Shown here: in pieces, positions 16,276-26,703 of the stretch | Position numbering within the stretch: position 1 is the stretch's first letter | How the letters are laid out: every line of letters starts with the position of its first letter | DNA from: Hyphomicrobiales bacterium | Lineage (GTDB): Bacteria; Pseudomonadota; Alphaproteobacteria; Rhizobiales; Rhizobiaceae | Direction: 5' to 3' | NCBI GenBank assembly: GCA_900472485.1 | Contig: UCII01000039.1 | Span: 1 to 64,000, forward strand | DNA length: 64,000 nt | Translations under genes and position numbers: made by a program | Notes under the pieces: model-generated | Database searches by the model: none | What the model was told of the DNA's origin: nothing | What the model saw: only the letters and a program-made list of their open reading frames with translations

Positions 16276-18279
16276 TTACACCTGTCCTGCGAGCTGTTTC
16301 GTACGCTCGTTCTCGGTCTTGACGACCTCGTCGGCGGGGATGTGGTAGTCGCGCTTGTAGTTGAAGGTATGGCCGATCGTGATGACGATCATCGCGACGA
16401 AGGTAATGACGGCAAGCCACCACATGTACCAGATCATGCCGAATGCGAAGCCGATGGAGAGAACGCCGAGGATGATGCCGGTGCCGGTGTTCTTCGGCAT
16501 GTGGATCGGAATGAAGCCTTCGGTCGGCCTGACATAGCCACGGTTCTTCATATCCCACCACGCGTCGTGATCGTAGACGATCGGCGTGAAGGCGAAGTTG
16601 TAGGCCGGCGGCGGCGACGAGGTGGACCATTCCAGCGTGCGGCCGCCCCAGGGATCGCCCGTATGATCGCGAAGCTCTTCGCGCTTCATGAAGCTGACGG
16701 CGAGCTGGATCAGGAAGCAGGCGATGCCGATGGCGATGAGGCCGGCGCCGAAGGCGGCGATGATGAACCAGATCTGCAGCGACGGATCGTCGAACTGGCT
16801 GACGCGGCGCGTCACGCCCATCAGGCCGAGAATGTAGAGCGGCATGAAGGCGAACCAGAAGCCGATCTGCCAGAACCAGAAGCTCATCTTGCCCCAGAAA
16901 GGATCGAGCTTGAAGCCGAAGGCCTTCGGGAACCAGTAGTTGACGCCTGCGAACATGCCGAAGAGCACGCCGCCGATGATCACGTTATGGAAGTGGGCAA
17001 TCAGGAACAGCGAGTTGTGCAGCACGAAGTCGGCCGGCGGAACCGCGAGCATGACGCCGGTCATGCCCCCGATGGTGAAGGTCACCATGAAGCCGACGGT
17101 CCACAGCATCGGCGGCTCGTAGCGGATGCGGCCATGATACATCGTGAACAGCCAGTTGAACAGCTTCGCACCCGTCGGGATCGAGATGATCATCGTCGTG
17201 ATGCCGAAGAAGGAGTTGACGCTGGCGCCCGAGCCCATCGTGAAGAAGTGGTGCAGCCAGACGAGGTAGGAGAGGATCATGATCACGCAGGTAGCGTAAA
17301 CCATCGAGGCGTAGCCGAAGAGGCGCTTGCCGCAGAAGGTGGCGACGACTTCAGAGAAGACGCCGAAGGCCGGCAGGATCAGGATGTAGACTTCCGGGTG
17401 GCCCCAGATCCAGATGAGGTTGACATACATCATCGGATTGCCGCCGAGGTCGTTCGTGAAGAAGTTCGTACCGGCGTAGCGGTCGAGGGTCAGCAGAGCG
17501 AGCGTGGCGGTCAGGATCGGGAAGGACGCAACGATCAGGATGTTGGTGCAGAGCGAGGTCCAGGTGAAAACAGGCATTTTCATGAAGGTCATGCCCGGCG
17601 CGCGCATCTTGACGATTGTGGCGATCAGGTTGATGCCTGAGAGCGTCGTTCCGATACCCGCGACCTGCAGGCCCCAGATGTAATAGTCGACGCCGACGTC
17701 TGGACTATAGGCGATGCCGGAAAGCGGCGGGTAGGCCAGCCAGCCGGTCTTGGCGAATTCGCCGATGAAGAGCGAGATCATGATCACGATCGCGCCGGCC
17801 GTCGTCATCCAGAACGAGAAGTTGTTCAGGAACGGGAAGGAAACGTCGCGGGCGCCGATCTGCAGCGGCACGACGAGGTTCATCAGGCCGGTGACGAAGG
17901 GCATCGCCACGAAGAAGATCATGATGACGCCATGCGCCGTGAAGATCTGGTCGTAGTGATGCGGCGGCAGGTAGCCTTCGGATCCGTTGAAGGCGATCGC
18001 CTGCTGCAGGCGCATCAGCAGCGCGTCGGAAAAACCGCGCAGCAGCATGATCAGCGCCAGCACGACATACATGATGCCGATCTTCTTGTGGTCGATGCTG
18101 GTGAACCATTCCTTCCAGAGATAGCCCCAGAGGCGGAAATAGGTCAGCAGCCCGAGAACGGCGATGCCGCCGATGGCGACGCCGAGGAAAGTCACGACCA
18201 GAATAGGTTCGTGATACGGGATCGAGTCGAGCGTCAGCCGACCGAAGATGAATTTGTAGAGGTCCGGGTTGGAAAACAT
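16276..18279 (-). CDS. cyoB: Cytochrome bo3 quinol oxidase subunit I
   Basis: Catalytic subunit, 667 residues, with about 15 membrane segments. Motifs visible include FTSIDHKKIGIMYV, the low-spin heme region FTAHGVIMIFFVAMPF, WGHPEVYILILPAFG (CuB His and cross-linked His/Tyr), and HFHNVIIGG near the end for heme ligands. It pumps protons while reducing oxygen to water. It sits 47 bases after cyoA. Length matches CyoB (663 in E. coli) rather than the shorter cytochrome-c oxidase subunit I. Confidence 0.96.
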   Translation of the reverse strand: MFSNPDLYKFIFGRLTLDSIPYHEPILVVTFLGVAIGGIAVLGLLTYFRLWGYLWKEWFTSIDHKKIGIMYVVLALIMLLRGFSDALLMRLQQAIAFNGSEGYLPPHHYDQIFTAHGVIMIFFVAMPFVTGLMNLVVPLQIGARDVSFPFLNNFSFWMTTAGAIVIMISLFIGEFAKTGWLAYPPLSGIAYSPDVGVDYYIWGLQVAGIGTTLSGINLIATIVKMRAPGMTFMKMPVFTWTSLCTNILIVASFPILTATLALLTLDRYAGTNFFTNDLGGNPMMYVNLIWIWGHPEVYILILPAFGVFSEVVATFCGKRLFGYASMVYATCVIMILSYLVWLHHFFTMGSGASVNSFFGITTMIISIPTGAKLFNWLFTMYHGRIRYEPPMLWTVGFMVTFTIGGMTGVMLAVPPADFVLHNSLFLIAHFHNVIIGGVLFGMFAGVNYWFPKAFGFKLDPFWGKMSFWFWQIGFWFAFMPLYILGLMGVTRRVSQFDDPSLQIWFIIAAFGAGLIAIGIACFLIQLAVSFMKREELRDHTGDPWGGRTLEWSTSSPPPAYNFAFTPIVYDHDAWWDMKNRGYVRPTEGFIPIHMPKNTGTGIILGVLSIGFAFGMIWYMWWLAVITFVAMIVITIGHTFNYKRDYHIPADEVVKTENERTKQLAGQV

Positions 18280-18326
18280 GGATTGCCTCTGTCCCTTATG
18301 AATGTCTTGTTATTGAGCGCACCGGA

Positions 18327-19445
18327 TCAATGACCCTGATGCTGCGCCGAACCGGTCGACGAATCGGAAGAAGAGCCGTTGCCCATATCCATGCCCGGCA
18401 TGGAGTTGTCGCCATGCTGCATGGTGTGACCGGCGCCGCCGTCGGCCTTGACCGGCGTGACCTCGGCCGAGGCGCCATCGCGATTGTCGTAGATCAGGCG
18501 CTCGCGGTTTTCGTGGCTTTCCTTACCGCCGCCGCCCTTGGCGTCGATATGCATCATTTCGCTCATGCACATCTTGCTTGGATCGGCGCACATGTTGAGG
18601 ATGGCGTTGTAGAGCCCGTCGTCGACGGCGTTGAAGTAGCGTACCGGCTCGCGTTCGCTGGGCTTGGCAAGCGCCAGATATTCCTGGCGGCCGAGCGCCG
18701 TGCCCTGGCTCTTTGCCTTCTGGACCCATTGATCGAAACCGGCCTGATCCAAACCGTGGAACTTGAAGCGCATGTTCGAGAAGCCGGCGCCGCTGTAGTT
18801 GGCCGACAGACCCTGGAATTCGCCGGGATGGTTGATGACGGCGTGGAGCTTCGTCTCCATGCCCGGCATGGCGTAGATCTGGCCTGCCAGCGCCGGGATG
18901 AAGAAGGAATTCATGACGGCCGAGGCCGTGATCTTGAAATTGATCGGACGGTCGACCGGAGCTGCCATCTCATTGACGGTGGCGATGCCGTATTCCGGAT
19001 AGAAGAAGAGCCATTTCCAGTCGAGCGCCACCACTTCGACCGTCAGCGGCTTCACGTCGGCACTGAGCGGCTTGTCGGCGGCAATGCGGTCGAGAGGCCG
19101 ATAGGGGTCGAGCTGATGGGTGCTGATCCAGGTCACCGCGCCGAGCGCGATAATGATGGCCAGCGGAGCGGACCAGATGACCAGCTCCAGACGTGTCGAA
19201 TGATGCCAATCCGGCTCGTAGGTCGCTTCCTTGTTCGACTGGCGGTATCTCCAGGCGAAGAACAGCGTCAGGAAGATCACCGGGATGATGATGATCAGCA
19301 TCAGCACGACCGAAATGATGATGAGGTCTCGCTGCTGCATGGCGATATCGCCGGAGGGAGCCATCACCACCAGATTGCAGCCTGATAGCAGCAAAAACAA
19401 CGGGATGACGGACAAACGGCTGAAAATCTTCGATAGTCTTGGCAC
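18327..19445 (-). CDS. cyoA: Cytochrome bo3 quinol oxidase subunit II
   Basis: 372-residue lipoprotein subunit: signal PLFLLLSGC with the lipobox cysteine, two membrane segments, then a periplasmic cupredoxin fold (VEVVALDWKWLFFYPEYGIATVNE) without the CuA ligands, as expected for a quinol oxidase. The C-terminal tail is rich in Met and His (TMQHGDNSMPGMDMGNG ... QHQGH). The start is a GTG at 19445 with a weak Shine-Dalgarno. It heads cyoABCD; the divergent gene is an MFS transporter. cyoE is not in the window. Confidence 0.95.
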   Translation of the reverse strand: MPRLSKIFSRLSVIPLFLLLSGCNLVVMAPSGDIAMQQRDLIIISVVLMLIIIIPVIFLTLFFAWRYRQSNKEATYEPDWHHSTRLELVIWSAPLAIIIALGAVTWISTHQLDPYRPLDRIAADKPLSADVKPLTVEVVALDWKWLFFYPEYGIATVNEMAAPVDRPINFKITASAVMNSFFIPALAGQIYAMPGMETKLHAVINHPGEFQGLSANYSGAGFSNMRFKFHGLDQAGFDQWVQKAKSQGTALGRQEYLALAKPSEREPVRYFNAVDDGLYNAILNMCADPSKMCMSEMMHIDAKGGGGKESHENRERLIYDNRDGASAEVTPVKADGGAGHTMQHGDNSMPGMDMGNGSSSDSSTGSAQHQGH

Positions 19446-19837
19446 GTCTTAAAGCTCTTTTTGTTTCGACCCTACCGCGACTAAAGGACGGCGGTCATGA
19501 ACGATATGAGGTGTTTCGTCGCACCGCAGCAAGCTTGAGTGCATTGCGGTATGGAATGCTGTCCCACGTATCGGGAAAACCCTCGGAAATCCAGAAGGTT
19601 TTCTATCAAGCAGTTCGCTTTTGCCGGCGCTAATATACCTGGATCGGAACAAATGGCTATCATCGGCGGTTCTTCTTCGTCCTGAACGCGGCGCCAAAGG
19701 CAGATAATGGCTCGACCGATTGCTAATTTGCGAATTATTTCATGCTGGATACTTGATATGTTCGCACGTTTGATCGACATTTTCATTACGCGCGAGTTCG
19801 TGGAGGAATTCGTGCTCGGAGAGGGAGGCTCCCGCGC
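19446..19837. other. Intergenic region between cyoA and MFS gene
   Basis: 392 bases between divergent genes, expected to hold both promoters. I see no convincing -10/-35 pair and no known operator. Several frames are open but lack family similarity; the only one worth noting is a 30-codon frame at 19758-19850. Confidence 0.5.
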
Positions 19838-19850
19838 ATGGTCAGCGTAA
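19758..19850 (+). CDS. Possible small leader ORF overlapping the MFS start
   Basis: ATG at 19758 opens 30 codons (MFARLIDIFITREFVEEFVL then GEGGSRAWSA) and stops at 19850, 10 bases inside the MFS gene in another frame. The peptide begins with an amphipathic or hydrophobic stretch. The Shine-Dalgarno is weak. It might couple translation into the transporter gene or be a chance frame. Confidence 0.25.
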   Translation: MFARLIDIFITREFVEEFVLGEGGSRAWSA

Positions 19851-21175
19851 CGCATGAATCACTAAATCCCACATCTTCAACTCTGGAGAGCGATGCCCGC
19901 AGCATGCATGCGAACGGCTCGGTCGCCCCCGGCAACATCGCCATCGGCGTGATCATTGGTCGCACGTCGGAATTCTTCGATTTCTTCGTCTATGCCATTG
20001 CATCGGTTCTGGTCTTCCCGAAGCTCATCTTCCCCTTCGCCGACCCGCTGCATGGCACGATGCTTTCCTTCCTGGTCTTCGCGCTGGCCTTCATCGCCCG
20101 TCCGATCGGCTCGTTCATCTTCATGGCGATCGACCGCACCTATGGCCGTGGCGTCAAGCTGACGATCGCCCTGTTTCTGCTCGGCGGCTCCACGGCATCC
20201 ATGAGCTTCCTGCCCGGCTATAGCGAAGTCGGTGTCTATGCGATCATCCTGCTTGCGATCTTCCGCATCGGTCAGGGCCTTGCGCTTGGCGGTGCATGGG
20301 ACGGCTTGGCTTCGCTCCTGGCACTTAACGCACCGACGAACCATCGTGGCTGGTATGCGATGATCCCGCAGCTCGGCGCCCCGATCGGCTTTATGCTGGC
20401 AAGCGCTCTGTTTGCCTATTTCGTCACGAGCCTCACGACGGCGGACTTCCTCGATTGGGGCTGGCGTTATCCCTTCTTCTGCGCCTTCGCCGTCAACGTC
20501 GTTGCGCTCTTTGCCCGTTTGCGCCTGGTGGCGACCGAGGAATTCGGCACGCTGTTGGAGCGCCATGAGCTCGAGCCGGTAAAGATGACGGAGCTGCTGC
20601 GTGTGCATGGCCGCGACGTCCTGATCGGCGCCTTCGTGCCGCTGGCAAGCTTTGCGACCTTCCATCTGGTGACGGTTTTCCCGCTCGGCTGGGTTACGCT
20701 CTATAGCGAGCAGAGCTCGGGTTCGTTCCTGCTGGTGGAATTCCTTGGCGCGATCTGCGGCATTCTTGCCATCATCTGTTCTGGTCTGCTCGCCGACCGG
20801 ATCGGCCGTCGCAATCAGCTCGCCATCGGCGCGGTGCTGATCGCCTGCTTCGCTTTCGTCGCCCCTTGGCTGCTCGATGGCGGCGCGACCGGCCGCCACA
20901 TCTACGTTGTCCTCGGTTTCACGCTGCTCGGCCTCTCCTTCGGTCAGGCCGCCGGCGCCAGCGCTTCTCGCTTCAACCAGAACTATCGCTACAGCGGCTC
21001 GGCTCTTGTGTCGGATCTGTCCTGGCTGATCGGCGCCGGTTTTGCGCCCTTCGTGGCGCTTGCCCTCTCCAGCCAGTTCGGCCTCGTCTATACCAGCCTC
21101 TATCTGCTGTCGGGCGTCGTCTGCACGCTGGTCGCGATCTTCTTCAGCAAGACGCTGGAGACCCGAGACAACTGA
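19838..21175 (+). CDS. MFS transporter, metabolite:proton symporter-like
   Basis: 445 residues with 12 predicted membrane segments. The segments IIGRTSEFFDFFVYAIASVL and FIARPIGSFIFMAIDRTYGRG resemble the metabolite:H+ symporter (ProP/ShiA/KgtP) group of MFS proteins, although the usual GxxxDxxG-type loop is altered. The start ATG has GAGAGGGAGG upstream. Divergent from cyoA; a position beside cyo genes is common in rhizobia, but the substrate is unknown. A strong terminator follows. Confidence 0.85.
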   Translation: MVSVTHESLNPTSSTLESDARSMHANGSVAPGNIAIGVIIGRTSEFFDFFVYAIASVLVFPKLIFPFADPLHGTMLSFLVFALAFIARPIGSFIFMAIDRTYGRGVKLTIALFLLGGSTASMSFLPGYSEVGVYAIILLAIFRIGQGLALGGAWDGLASLLALNAPTNHRGWYAMIPQLGAPIGFMLASALFAYFVTSLTTADFLDWGWRYPFFCAFAVNVVALFARLRLVATEEFGTLLERHELEPVKMTELLRVHGRDVLIGAFVPLASFATFHLVTVFPLGWVTLYSEQSSGSFLLVEFLGAICGILAIICSGLLADRIGRRNQLAIGAVLIACFAFVAPWLLDGGATGRHIYVVLGFTLLGLSFGQAAGASASRFNQNYRYSGSALVSDLSWLIGAGFAPFVALALSSQFGLVYTSLYLLSGVVCTLVAIFFSKTLETRDN

Positions 21176-21200
21176 GACGGAATGTTCCGAAATCGAAAAG

Positions 21201-21232
21201 GACCGCGGCATGCAGGTGCCGCGGTCTTTTTT
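21201..21232 (+). terminator. Rho-independent terminator of the MFS gene
   Basis: Perfect 10-bp stem GACCGCGGCA / TGCCGCGGTC with a 6-base loop and six T residues directly after. Confidence 0.93.
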
Positions 21233-21326
21233 CGTTCAGGCCCGCGTCATGCGACCGGCGGTGCAGTGCCTATTGCCCCACAAAGGCTGCGCGGCTCCGA
21301 AACCGTCGCAAGCTATCCGTCAAAAC

Positions 21327-21355
21327 TTGACTCTCTTCTCAAACTTTTGTGATAA
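21327..21355 (+). promoter_or_regulatory. Putative promoter of the iron importer operon
   Basis: TTGACT and TGATAA separated by 17 bases, about 95 bases before the fbpA start. It fits a sigma-70-type promoter. I found no TGA-N9-TCA (RirA/IRO) box here; the closest match has N8. Confidence 0.4.
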
Positions 21356-21450
21356 CGAGACCCAAGTGTAAACTTGAAAAAAATGGTCAGGAAAAATATA
21401 GGCTACCGCATCGCTGCCCGATGACGGTGGCTTCCAAGCGAGAGGACTTA

Positions 21451-22467
21451 ATGACTTTTTCCTTTTCTCATCTCACCAGCGCGCTGGTGCTTGCTGCAGG
21501 CCTTACTGTCGCTCCGATGATGGCGAATGCCGCCGATTCCGAAGGCATCGTCGTCTACAATGCCCAGCATGAGGCGCTGACACAGGCATGGGCGGATGGC
21601 TTCACCAAGGAAACCGGCATCAAAGTCACGATCCGCAACGGCAGCGACATGCAGTTTGCCAACCAGATCGTTCAGGAAGGCGCCGCCTCTCCGGCAGACG
21701 TTTATCTGACGGAAAACTCGCCGGGCATGGCTCTGGTCGATGCCAACAAGCTCTTCGCTCCGGTCGATGCCGCGACACTCGCCCAGGTGCCGGAAACCTT
21801 CAAGGCAGCCGATGGCAACTGGGTCGGCGTCGCCGCCCGTTCCACCGTTTTTGCCTATGACAAGACCAAGCTGAAGGAAGCCGATCTGCCGAAATCGCTC
21901 CTTGATCTCGCCGATCCCAAGTGGAAGGGCCGTTGGGGCGCTTCGCCCGCCGGCGCCGATTTCCAGGCGATCGTCAGTGCACTTCTGGAGCTGAAGGGCG
22001 AAGACGCGACCCGCGCCTGGCTGAAGGCGATGAAGGAAAATGCGAGCTTCTACAAGGGCAACAGCGTCGCGATGAAGGCCGTCAATGCCGGCGAGACCGA
22101 AGGCGCTGTCATCTATCACTATTACTGGTTCGGCGATCAGGCCAAGACCGGCGAAAACAGCAAGAATGTCTCGCTGCACTATTTCAAGAACCAGGATCCG
22201 GGCGCCTTCGTCAGCATTTCCGGCGGCGGCGTTCTGGCATCCAGCCAGCATCAGAAGGAAGCGCAGGCTTTCCTGAAGTGGATCACCGGTAAGGGCGGTC
22301 AGGCAGTTCTGCGCGATGGCGATTCCTATGAATATGCTGTCGGCAATGGTGAGGCTTCCAATCCGAAGCTCGTTCCGCTCTCCGACCTCCAGGCTCCGAA
22401 AGTCGAGCCTTCGAAGCTGAACAGCAAGAAGGTCACCGACCTGATGACGGAAGCGGGTCTCATCTAG
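21451..22467 (+). CDS. fbpA: Iron(III) ABC importer substrate-binding protein
   Basis: 338 residues with a signal peptide ending near MANAADSEG. The mature protein starts GIVVYNAQHEALTQAW, typical of ferric-binding proteins (FbpA/SfuA). The iron-binding tyrosine pair lies in IYHYYWFGDQ near residue 225. It captures ferric iron in the periplasm for the FbpB/FbpC complex. The start at 21451 has GAGAGGA upstream; a longer frame from 21349 lacks a signal peptide at its start. Two hairpins separate it from the permease gene. Confidence 0.88.
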   Translation: MTFSFSHLTSALVLAAGLTVAPMMANAADSEGIVVYNAQHEALTQAWADGFTKETGIKVTIRNGSDMQFANQIVQEGAASPADVYLTENSPGMALVDANKLFAPVDAATLAQVPETFKAADGNWVGVAARSTVFAYDKTKLKEADLPKSLLDLADPKWKGRWGASPAGADFQAIVSALLELKGEDATRAWLKAMKENASFYKGNSVAMKAVNAGETEGAVIYHYYWFGDQAKTGENSKNVSLHYFKNQDPGAFVSISGGGVLASSQHQKEAQAFLKWITGKGGQAVLRDGDSYEYAVGNGEASNPKLVPLSDLQAPKVEPSKLNSKKVTDLMTEAGLI

Positions 22468-22474
22468 CGTAAAG

Positions 22475-22513
22475 GCCCGCGCGGAAGCACGTTTAGCAGG
22501 CTTTCGCGCGGGC
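22475..22513 (+). promoter_or_regulatory. Stem-loop directly after fbpA
   Basis: A 14-bp stem (GCCCGCGCGGAAGC with GCTTTCGCGCGGGC, one G-U pair) and an 11-base loop begin 7 bases after the fbpA stop. There is no T run, so it more likely protects the fbpA message than ends it. Confidence 0.6.
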
Positions 22514-22580
22514 TTGGCTCTTGCATCCCATCCGCCTGCCCTGCTAGGGGCATGAGGATGGCTTTAAGGCCGATCGATCG

Positions 22581-22606
22581 GGCAACCGCCGTCAGCGGCG
22601 GTTGCC
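22581..22606 (+). terminator. Second stem-loop between fbpA and fbpB
   Basis: A perfect 11-bp stem GGCAACCGCCG / CGGCGGTTGCC with loop TCAG, followed by TTCCTATTT. It may be a partial terminator that reduces permease-gene expression relative to fbpA. Confidence 0.6.
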
Positions 22607-22678
22607 TTCCTATTTCAGGGCGTGAAAGGCAGCTCGGAATTGCTGCAGAAGAACACATATGCCGGCGAGGCCGCCGCC

Positions 22679-24228
22679 ATGCGAATGCCTCAGTTGACGG
22701 CTGCTCCTCGTAGCCGCGTTCGGCACGCATCCGTCGTCGCTCTTGCTTCCGCCGTCGCGCTTTTAAGCTTGGTGCCGCTCGGTTTCATCGTCTGGATCAC
22801 GATCGACACCGGCTGGGCTGAAGTCATAGCGCTCATCTTCCGGAACCGCGTCGGCGAGCTGCTCGTCAATACCGTCCTGCTGGAAGTCTGCACCATTCCG
22901 CTGTCCATCCTGCTGGCTGTCACGCTCGCCTGGCTGACGGAGCGCACCGATATTCCGGGCGCACGCCTCTGGTCCTGGCTGGCGGCCGCACCGCTTGCCG
23001 TCCCCGCCTTCGTGCACAGCTACGCCTGGGTCAGTCTCGTGCCGAGCATGCGCGGGCTCTGGAGTGGTGTGCTGGTCTCGGTGCTCGCCTATTTTCCCTT
23101 CCTCTACCTGCCGGTCGCGGCCGCCCTGCGCCGGCTCGATCCGGCGATCGAGGATGCCGCCGCCTCGCTCGGCCTCGGTCCCTGGCGCGTCTTCTTCCGC
23201 GCGATCTTGCCGCAGCTTCGCCTCGCCATCTGCGGCGGCTCGCTGCTGATCGGCCTGCATCTCCTCGCGGAATATGGTCTCTACGTGATGATCCGCTTCG
23301 ACACGTTTTCGACGGCGATCGTCGACCAGTTCCAGTCCGCCTATAATAGCCCGGCGGCCAATATGCTCGGCGGCGTCCTCGTCTTCTGCTGCCTGCTGCT
23401 GCTCGGCATCGAGATATTGGTGCGCGGCAACGAGCGTTATGCCCGCATAGGCTCGGGTGCCGCCCGCCCCGCGGATCGCCGCCGTCTCGGCTGGTTCGTC
23501 GTTCCCGCTGTCGCGCTGCCCATCGTCACCGCCGCCTTGACGCTCGGTGTTCCCTTCGTCACCCTGGCGCGCTGGCTTTATCTCGGCGGCGCAGACGTCT
23601 GGCGGATCGACACGGTCGGCTCGGCCTTGCTGCAGACCATTCTTCTTGCGATCGCCGGCGGTCTCCTCGCCACCGTTGCGGCAACCCCCATGGCATGGCT
23701 GTCGGTGCGTGCGCCCGGTCGGCTGCAGCGCATTCTAGAAGCCTGCCATTATTATGTCGGCTCGCTGCCGGGGGTGGTCGTCGCCCTGGCCCTGGTGTCA
23801 ATCACCGTCCGGCTGATCCTGCCGCTCTACCAAACCTTTGCCACGCTGCTGCTCGCCTATGTCCTGCTGTTCCTGCCGCGCGCCATGGTTGGCCTGCGCG
23901 CCAGCATCGCCCAGGCACCCGTCGAGCTTGAGCGCGCCGCCATGGCGCTCGGCCGAACACCAGCGCAAGCCGTGCGGCAGATCACCATGCGGCTTGCCGC
24001 TCCCGGCTTTGCCGCCAGCGTCGCGCTCGTCGCCCTTGGCATCACCAACGAGCTGACGGCGACGTTGATGCTCTCTCCCAACGGCACAGAAACGCTGGCG
24101 ACGAAATTCTGGTCGCTGACCAGCGAGATCGATTATGTTTCCGCAGCACCCTACGCCTTCATGATGGTCGTGCTGTCGCTGCCGCTCACCCTTCTCCTTT
24201 ACGCGCAATCCAAGCGGACGGCCGGACA

Positions 24229-24232
<4 letters not shown>
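22679..24232 (+). CDS. fbpB: Iron(III) ABC importer permease, fused two-domain type
   Basis: 517 residues from the ATG at 22679 (a GTG at 22622 would add 19). It contains two permease domains in one chain, each with an EAA loop: EDAAASLGLGPWRVFFRAILP around residue 165 and ERAAMALGRTPAQAVRQITM around residue 440. About 12 membrane segments are expected, as in FbpB/SfuB. The stop overlaps the fbpC start by 4 bases. The start is uncertain because neither site has a strong Shine-Dalgarno. Confidence 0.85.
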
Positions 24233-25290
<1,058 letters not shown>

Positions 25291-25333
25291 GCGTCATTTG
25301 AGTTGAAGCAGGCGATGCTTTGGGGAAGATAAG

Positions 25334-25437
25334 GCATGTCGCGCAAAAGTGTGCAGCGGTTTTGCGACAACGACATGCGTCAATTCAAGGTCCTAAAGCG
25401 CAAGAAGCGAATCTGAAAGATCGCGGTGCGCTTTAGG
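25334..25437. repeat. Two-palindrome rhizobial intergenic repeat
   Basis: First palindrome: GCATGTCG (25334-25341) with CGACATGC (25371-25378). Second: CCTAAAGCGC (25392-25401) with GCGCTTTAGG (25428-25437). The paired structure and the AAAGCGC core match dispersed rhizobial repeats, a different family from the GGAATTGC type found elsewhere in the window. Confidence 0.65.
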
Positions 25438-25475
25438 CACGCCGTCATCGTGCCCAATGCCGAAGGAATCTTCCC

Positions 25476-26645
25476 ATGTCTTTTTCCGATGAGATCGAGC
25501 CGGATCTTCCTTTCCTCACCTCGCTTCGCCGCAATCTTCATGCCCATCCGGAGCTCGGCTTCGAGGAGGAACGCACCAGCGGCATCGTCGCCACCTTGCT
25601 GGAAGAAGCGGGACTGACGGTGCATCGCGGCCTCGGCAAGACCGGCGTCGTCGGCACGCTGCAGGTCGGCAATGGCACACGCCGTATCGGCCTTCGCGCC
25701 GACATGGATGCGCTTGCCATGCCGGAAAAGGGCAATCGCCCCTATAAATCCACCATTCCCGGCAGGATGCACGCCTGCGGACACGACGGTCACACGACCA
25801 TGCTGCTCGGTGCCGCCCGTCACCTTGCCGCCAAGCGTGGCTTTTCCGGCACGGTTCATTTCATCTTCCAGCCGGCTGAGGAGGGTCGTGGCGGCGCCAA
25901 GCGCATGGTGGACGAAGGCCTTTTCGATCTCTTCCCCTGCGACGCCGTGTACGGGTTGCACAATATGCCCGGTCTTGCCGTCGACGAGATGGCGGTTGTC
26001 GAAGGGCCGCAGCTTGCCTCGTCGGACAGCTGGCGCATCACCTTCCGAGGCACCGGCACCCACGGCGCCAAGCCGCATCTCGGCAAGGACCCGATCACGG
26101 CAGCGGCAACCTTCATTTCCGCGCTGCAAACCATTGTCGGTCGCGTCGTCGATCCGCTGCAGCCGGCCGTCGTCAGTGCCTGCTCCCTGCAGGCGGGCGA
26201 TCACAAGACATTGAACGTCATTCCCGATACGGTCGAGATCGGCGGCACTGCGCGCGCCTATACGCCGGAGGTCCGCGATCAGCTGGAAGAGGAGATCGGA
26301 CGCCTGGCGCATGGGACTGCAGCCATGTTCAACATTGCCGCCGATTATCAGTTCGAGCGCCGCATACCGCCCGTCGTCAACGATGCCGATGCCACGGCGC
26401 GGGCGCTGAAAGCTGCTACGACGGTCTTTGGCGAGAACGTGCTGACCCGTTTTCCGCCATCGACCGCCGGCGACGACTTCGCCTTCTTCGGTCAGAATGC
26501 TCCCGGCTGTTACGTCTGGCTCGGCAACGGTCCCGCCGTCGACGGCGCCCTGCATCACAATACTGCCTATGATTTCAACGACGAGGCGATCGCCTCGGGC
26601 GTGGCCTTCTGGACGACACTGGTCGAGCAGGAACTGACGGCCTGA
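25476..26645 (+). CDS. M20 amidohydrolase (hippurate/IAA-amino-acid hydrolase-like)
   Basis: 389 residues of the M20D amidohydrolase group, which cleaves N-acyl amino acids and aromatic amino-acid conjugates. The metal site is visible as LRADMDALAMPE, GRMHACGHDGHTTMLLG, FIFQPAEEGRGGA and a terminal HHNTAYDFND. The dimerisation/lid domain includes FRGTGTHGAKPH. The Cys in ACGHDGH is the usual metal-site cysteine. Start chosen with AAGGAAT upstream. It lies 185 bases after fbpC with a repeat between, and 58 bases before an alpha/beta hydrolase likely in the same transcript. Confidence 0.88.
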   Translation: MSFSDEIEPDLPFLTSLRRNLHAHPELGFEEERTSGIVATLLEEAGLTVHRGLGKTGVVGTLQVGNGTRRIGLRADMDALAMPEKGNRPYKSTIPGRMHACGHDGHTTMLLGAARHLAAKRGFSGTVHFIFQPAEEGRGGAKRMVDEGLFDLFPCDAVYGLHNMPGLAVDEMAVVEGPQLASSDSWRITFRGTGTHGAKPHLGKDPITAAATFISALQTIVGRVVDPLQPAVVSACSLQAGDHKTLNVIPDTVEIGGTARAYTPEVRDQLEEEIGRLAHGTAAMFNIAADYQFERRIPPVVNDADATARALKAATTVFGENVLTRFPPSTAGDDFAFFGQNAPGCYVWLGNGPAVDGALHHNTAYDFNDEAIASGVAFWTTLVEQELTA

Positions 26646-26703
26646 TCCCGATAGCAATCAAGAGGTCGGCGCCCGCTCGCCGGCAAACCTACCGAGAGGC
26701 ATC

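Noticed and set aside
16342..17640. Long plus-strand open frame opposite cyoB
   Set aside because: High-GC genes leave open antisense frames; the translation is Asp/Glu/His/Arg-rich without any family motif, while cyoB is certain.
18327..18430. Met/His-rich C-terminal tail of CyoA as a new copper-binding domain
   Set aside because: As far as I recall, E. coli CyoA ends in a comparable Met/His-rich tail, so it is likely a family feature.
18330..19385. Open frame opposite cyoA
   Set aside because: Antisense to a certain gene; no Shine-Dalgarno or motif.
19449..19697. Small open frames in the cyoA-MFS gap on the minus strand
   Set aside because: No Shine-Dalgarno, no similarity, and they mirror each other in opposite frames.
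21326..21345. Possible RirA/Irr iron box upstream of fbpA
   Set aside because: TGA and TCA are separated by 8 bases rather than 9, and no other iron motif is present.
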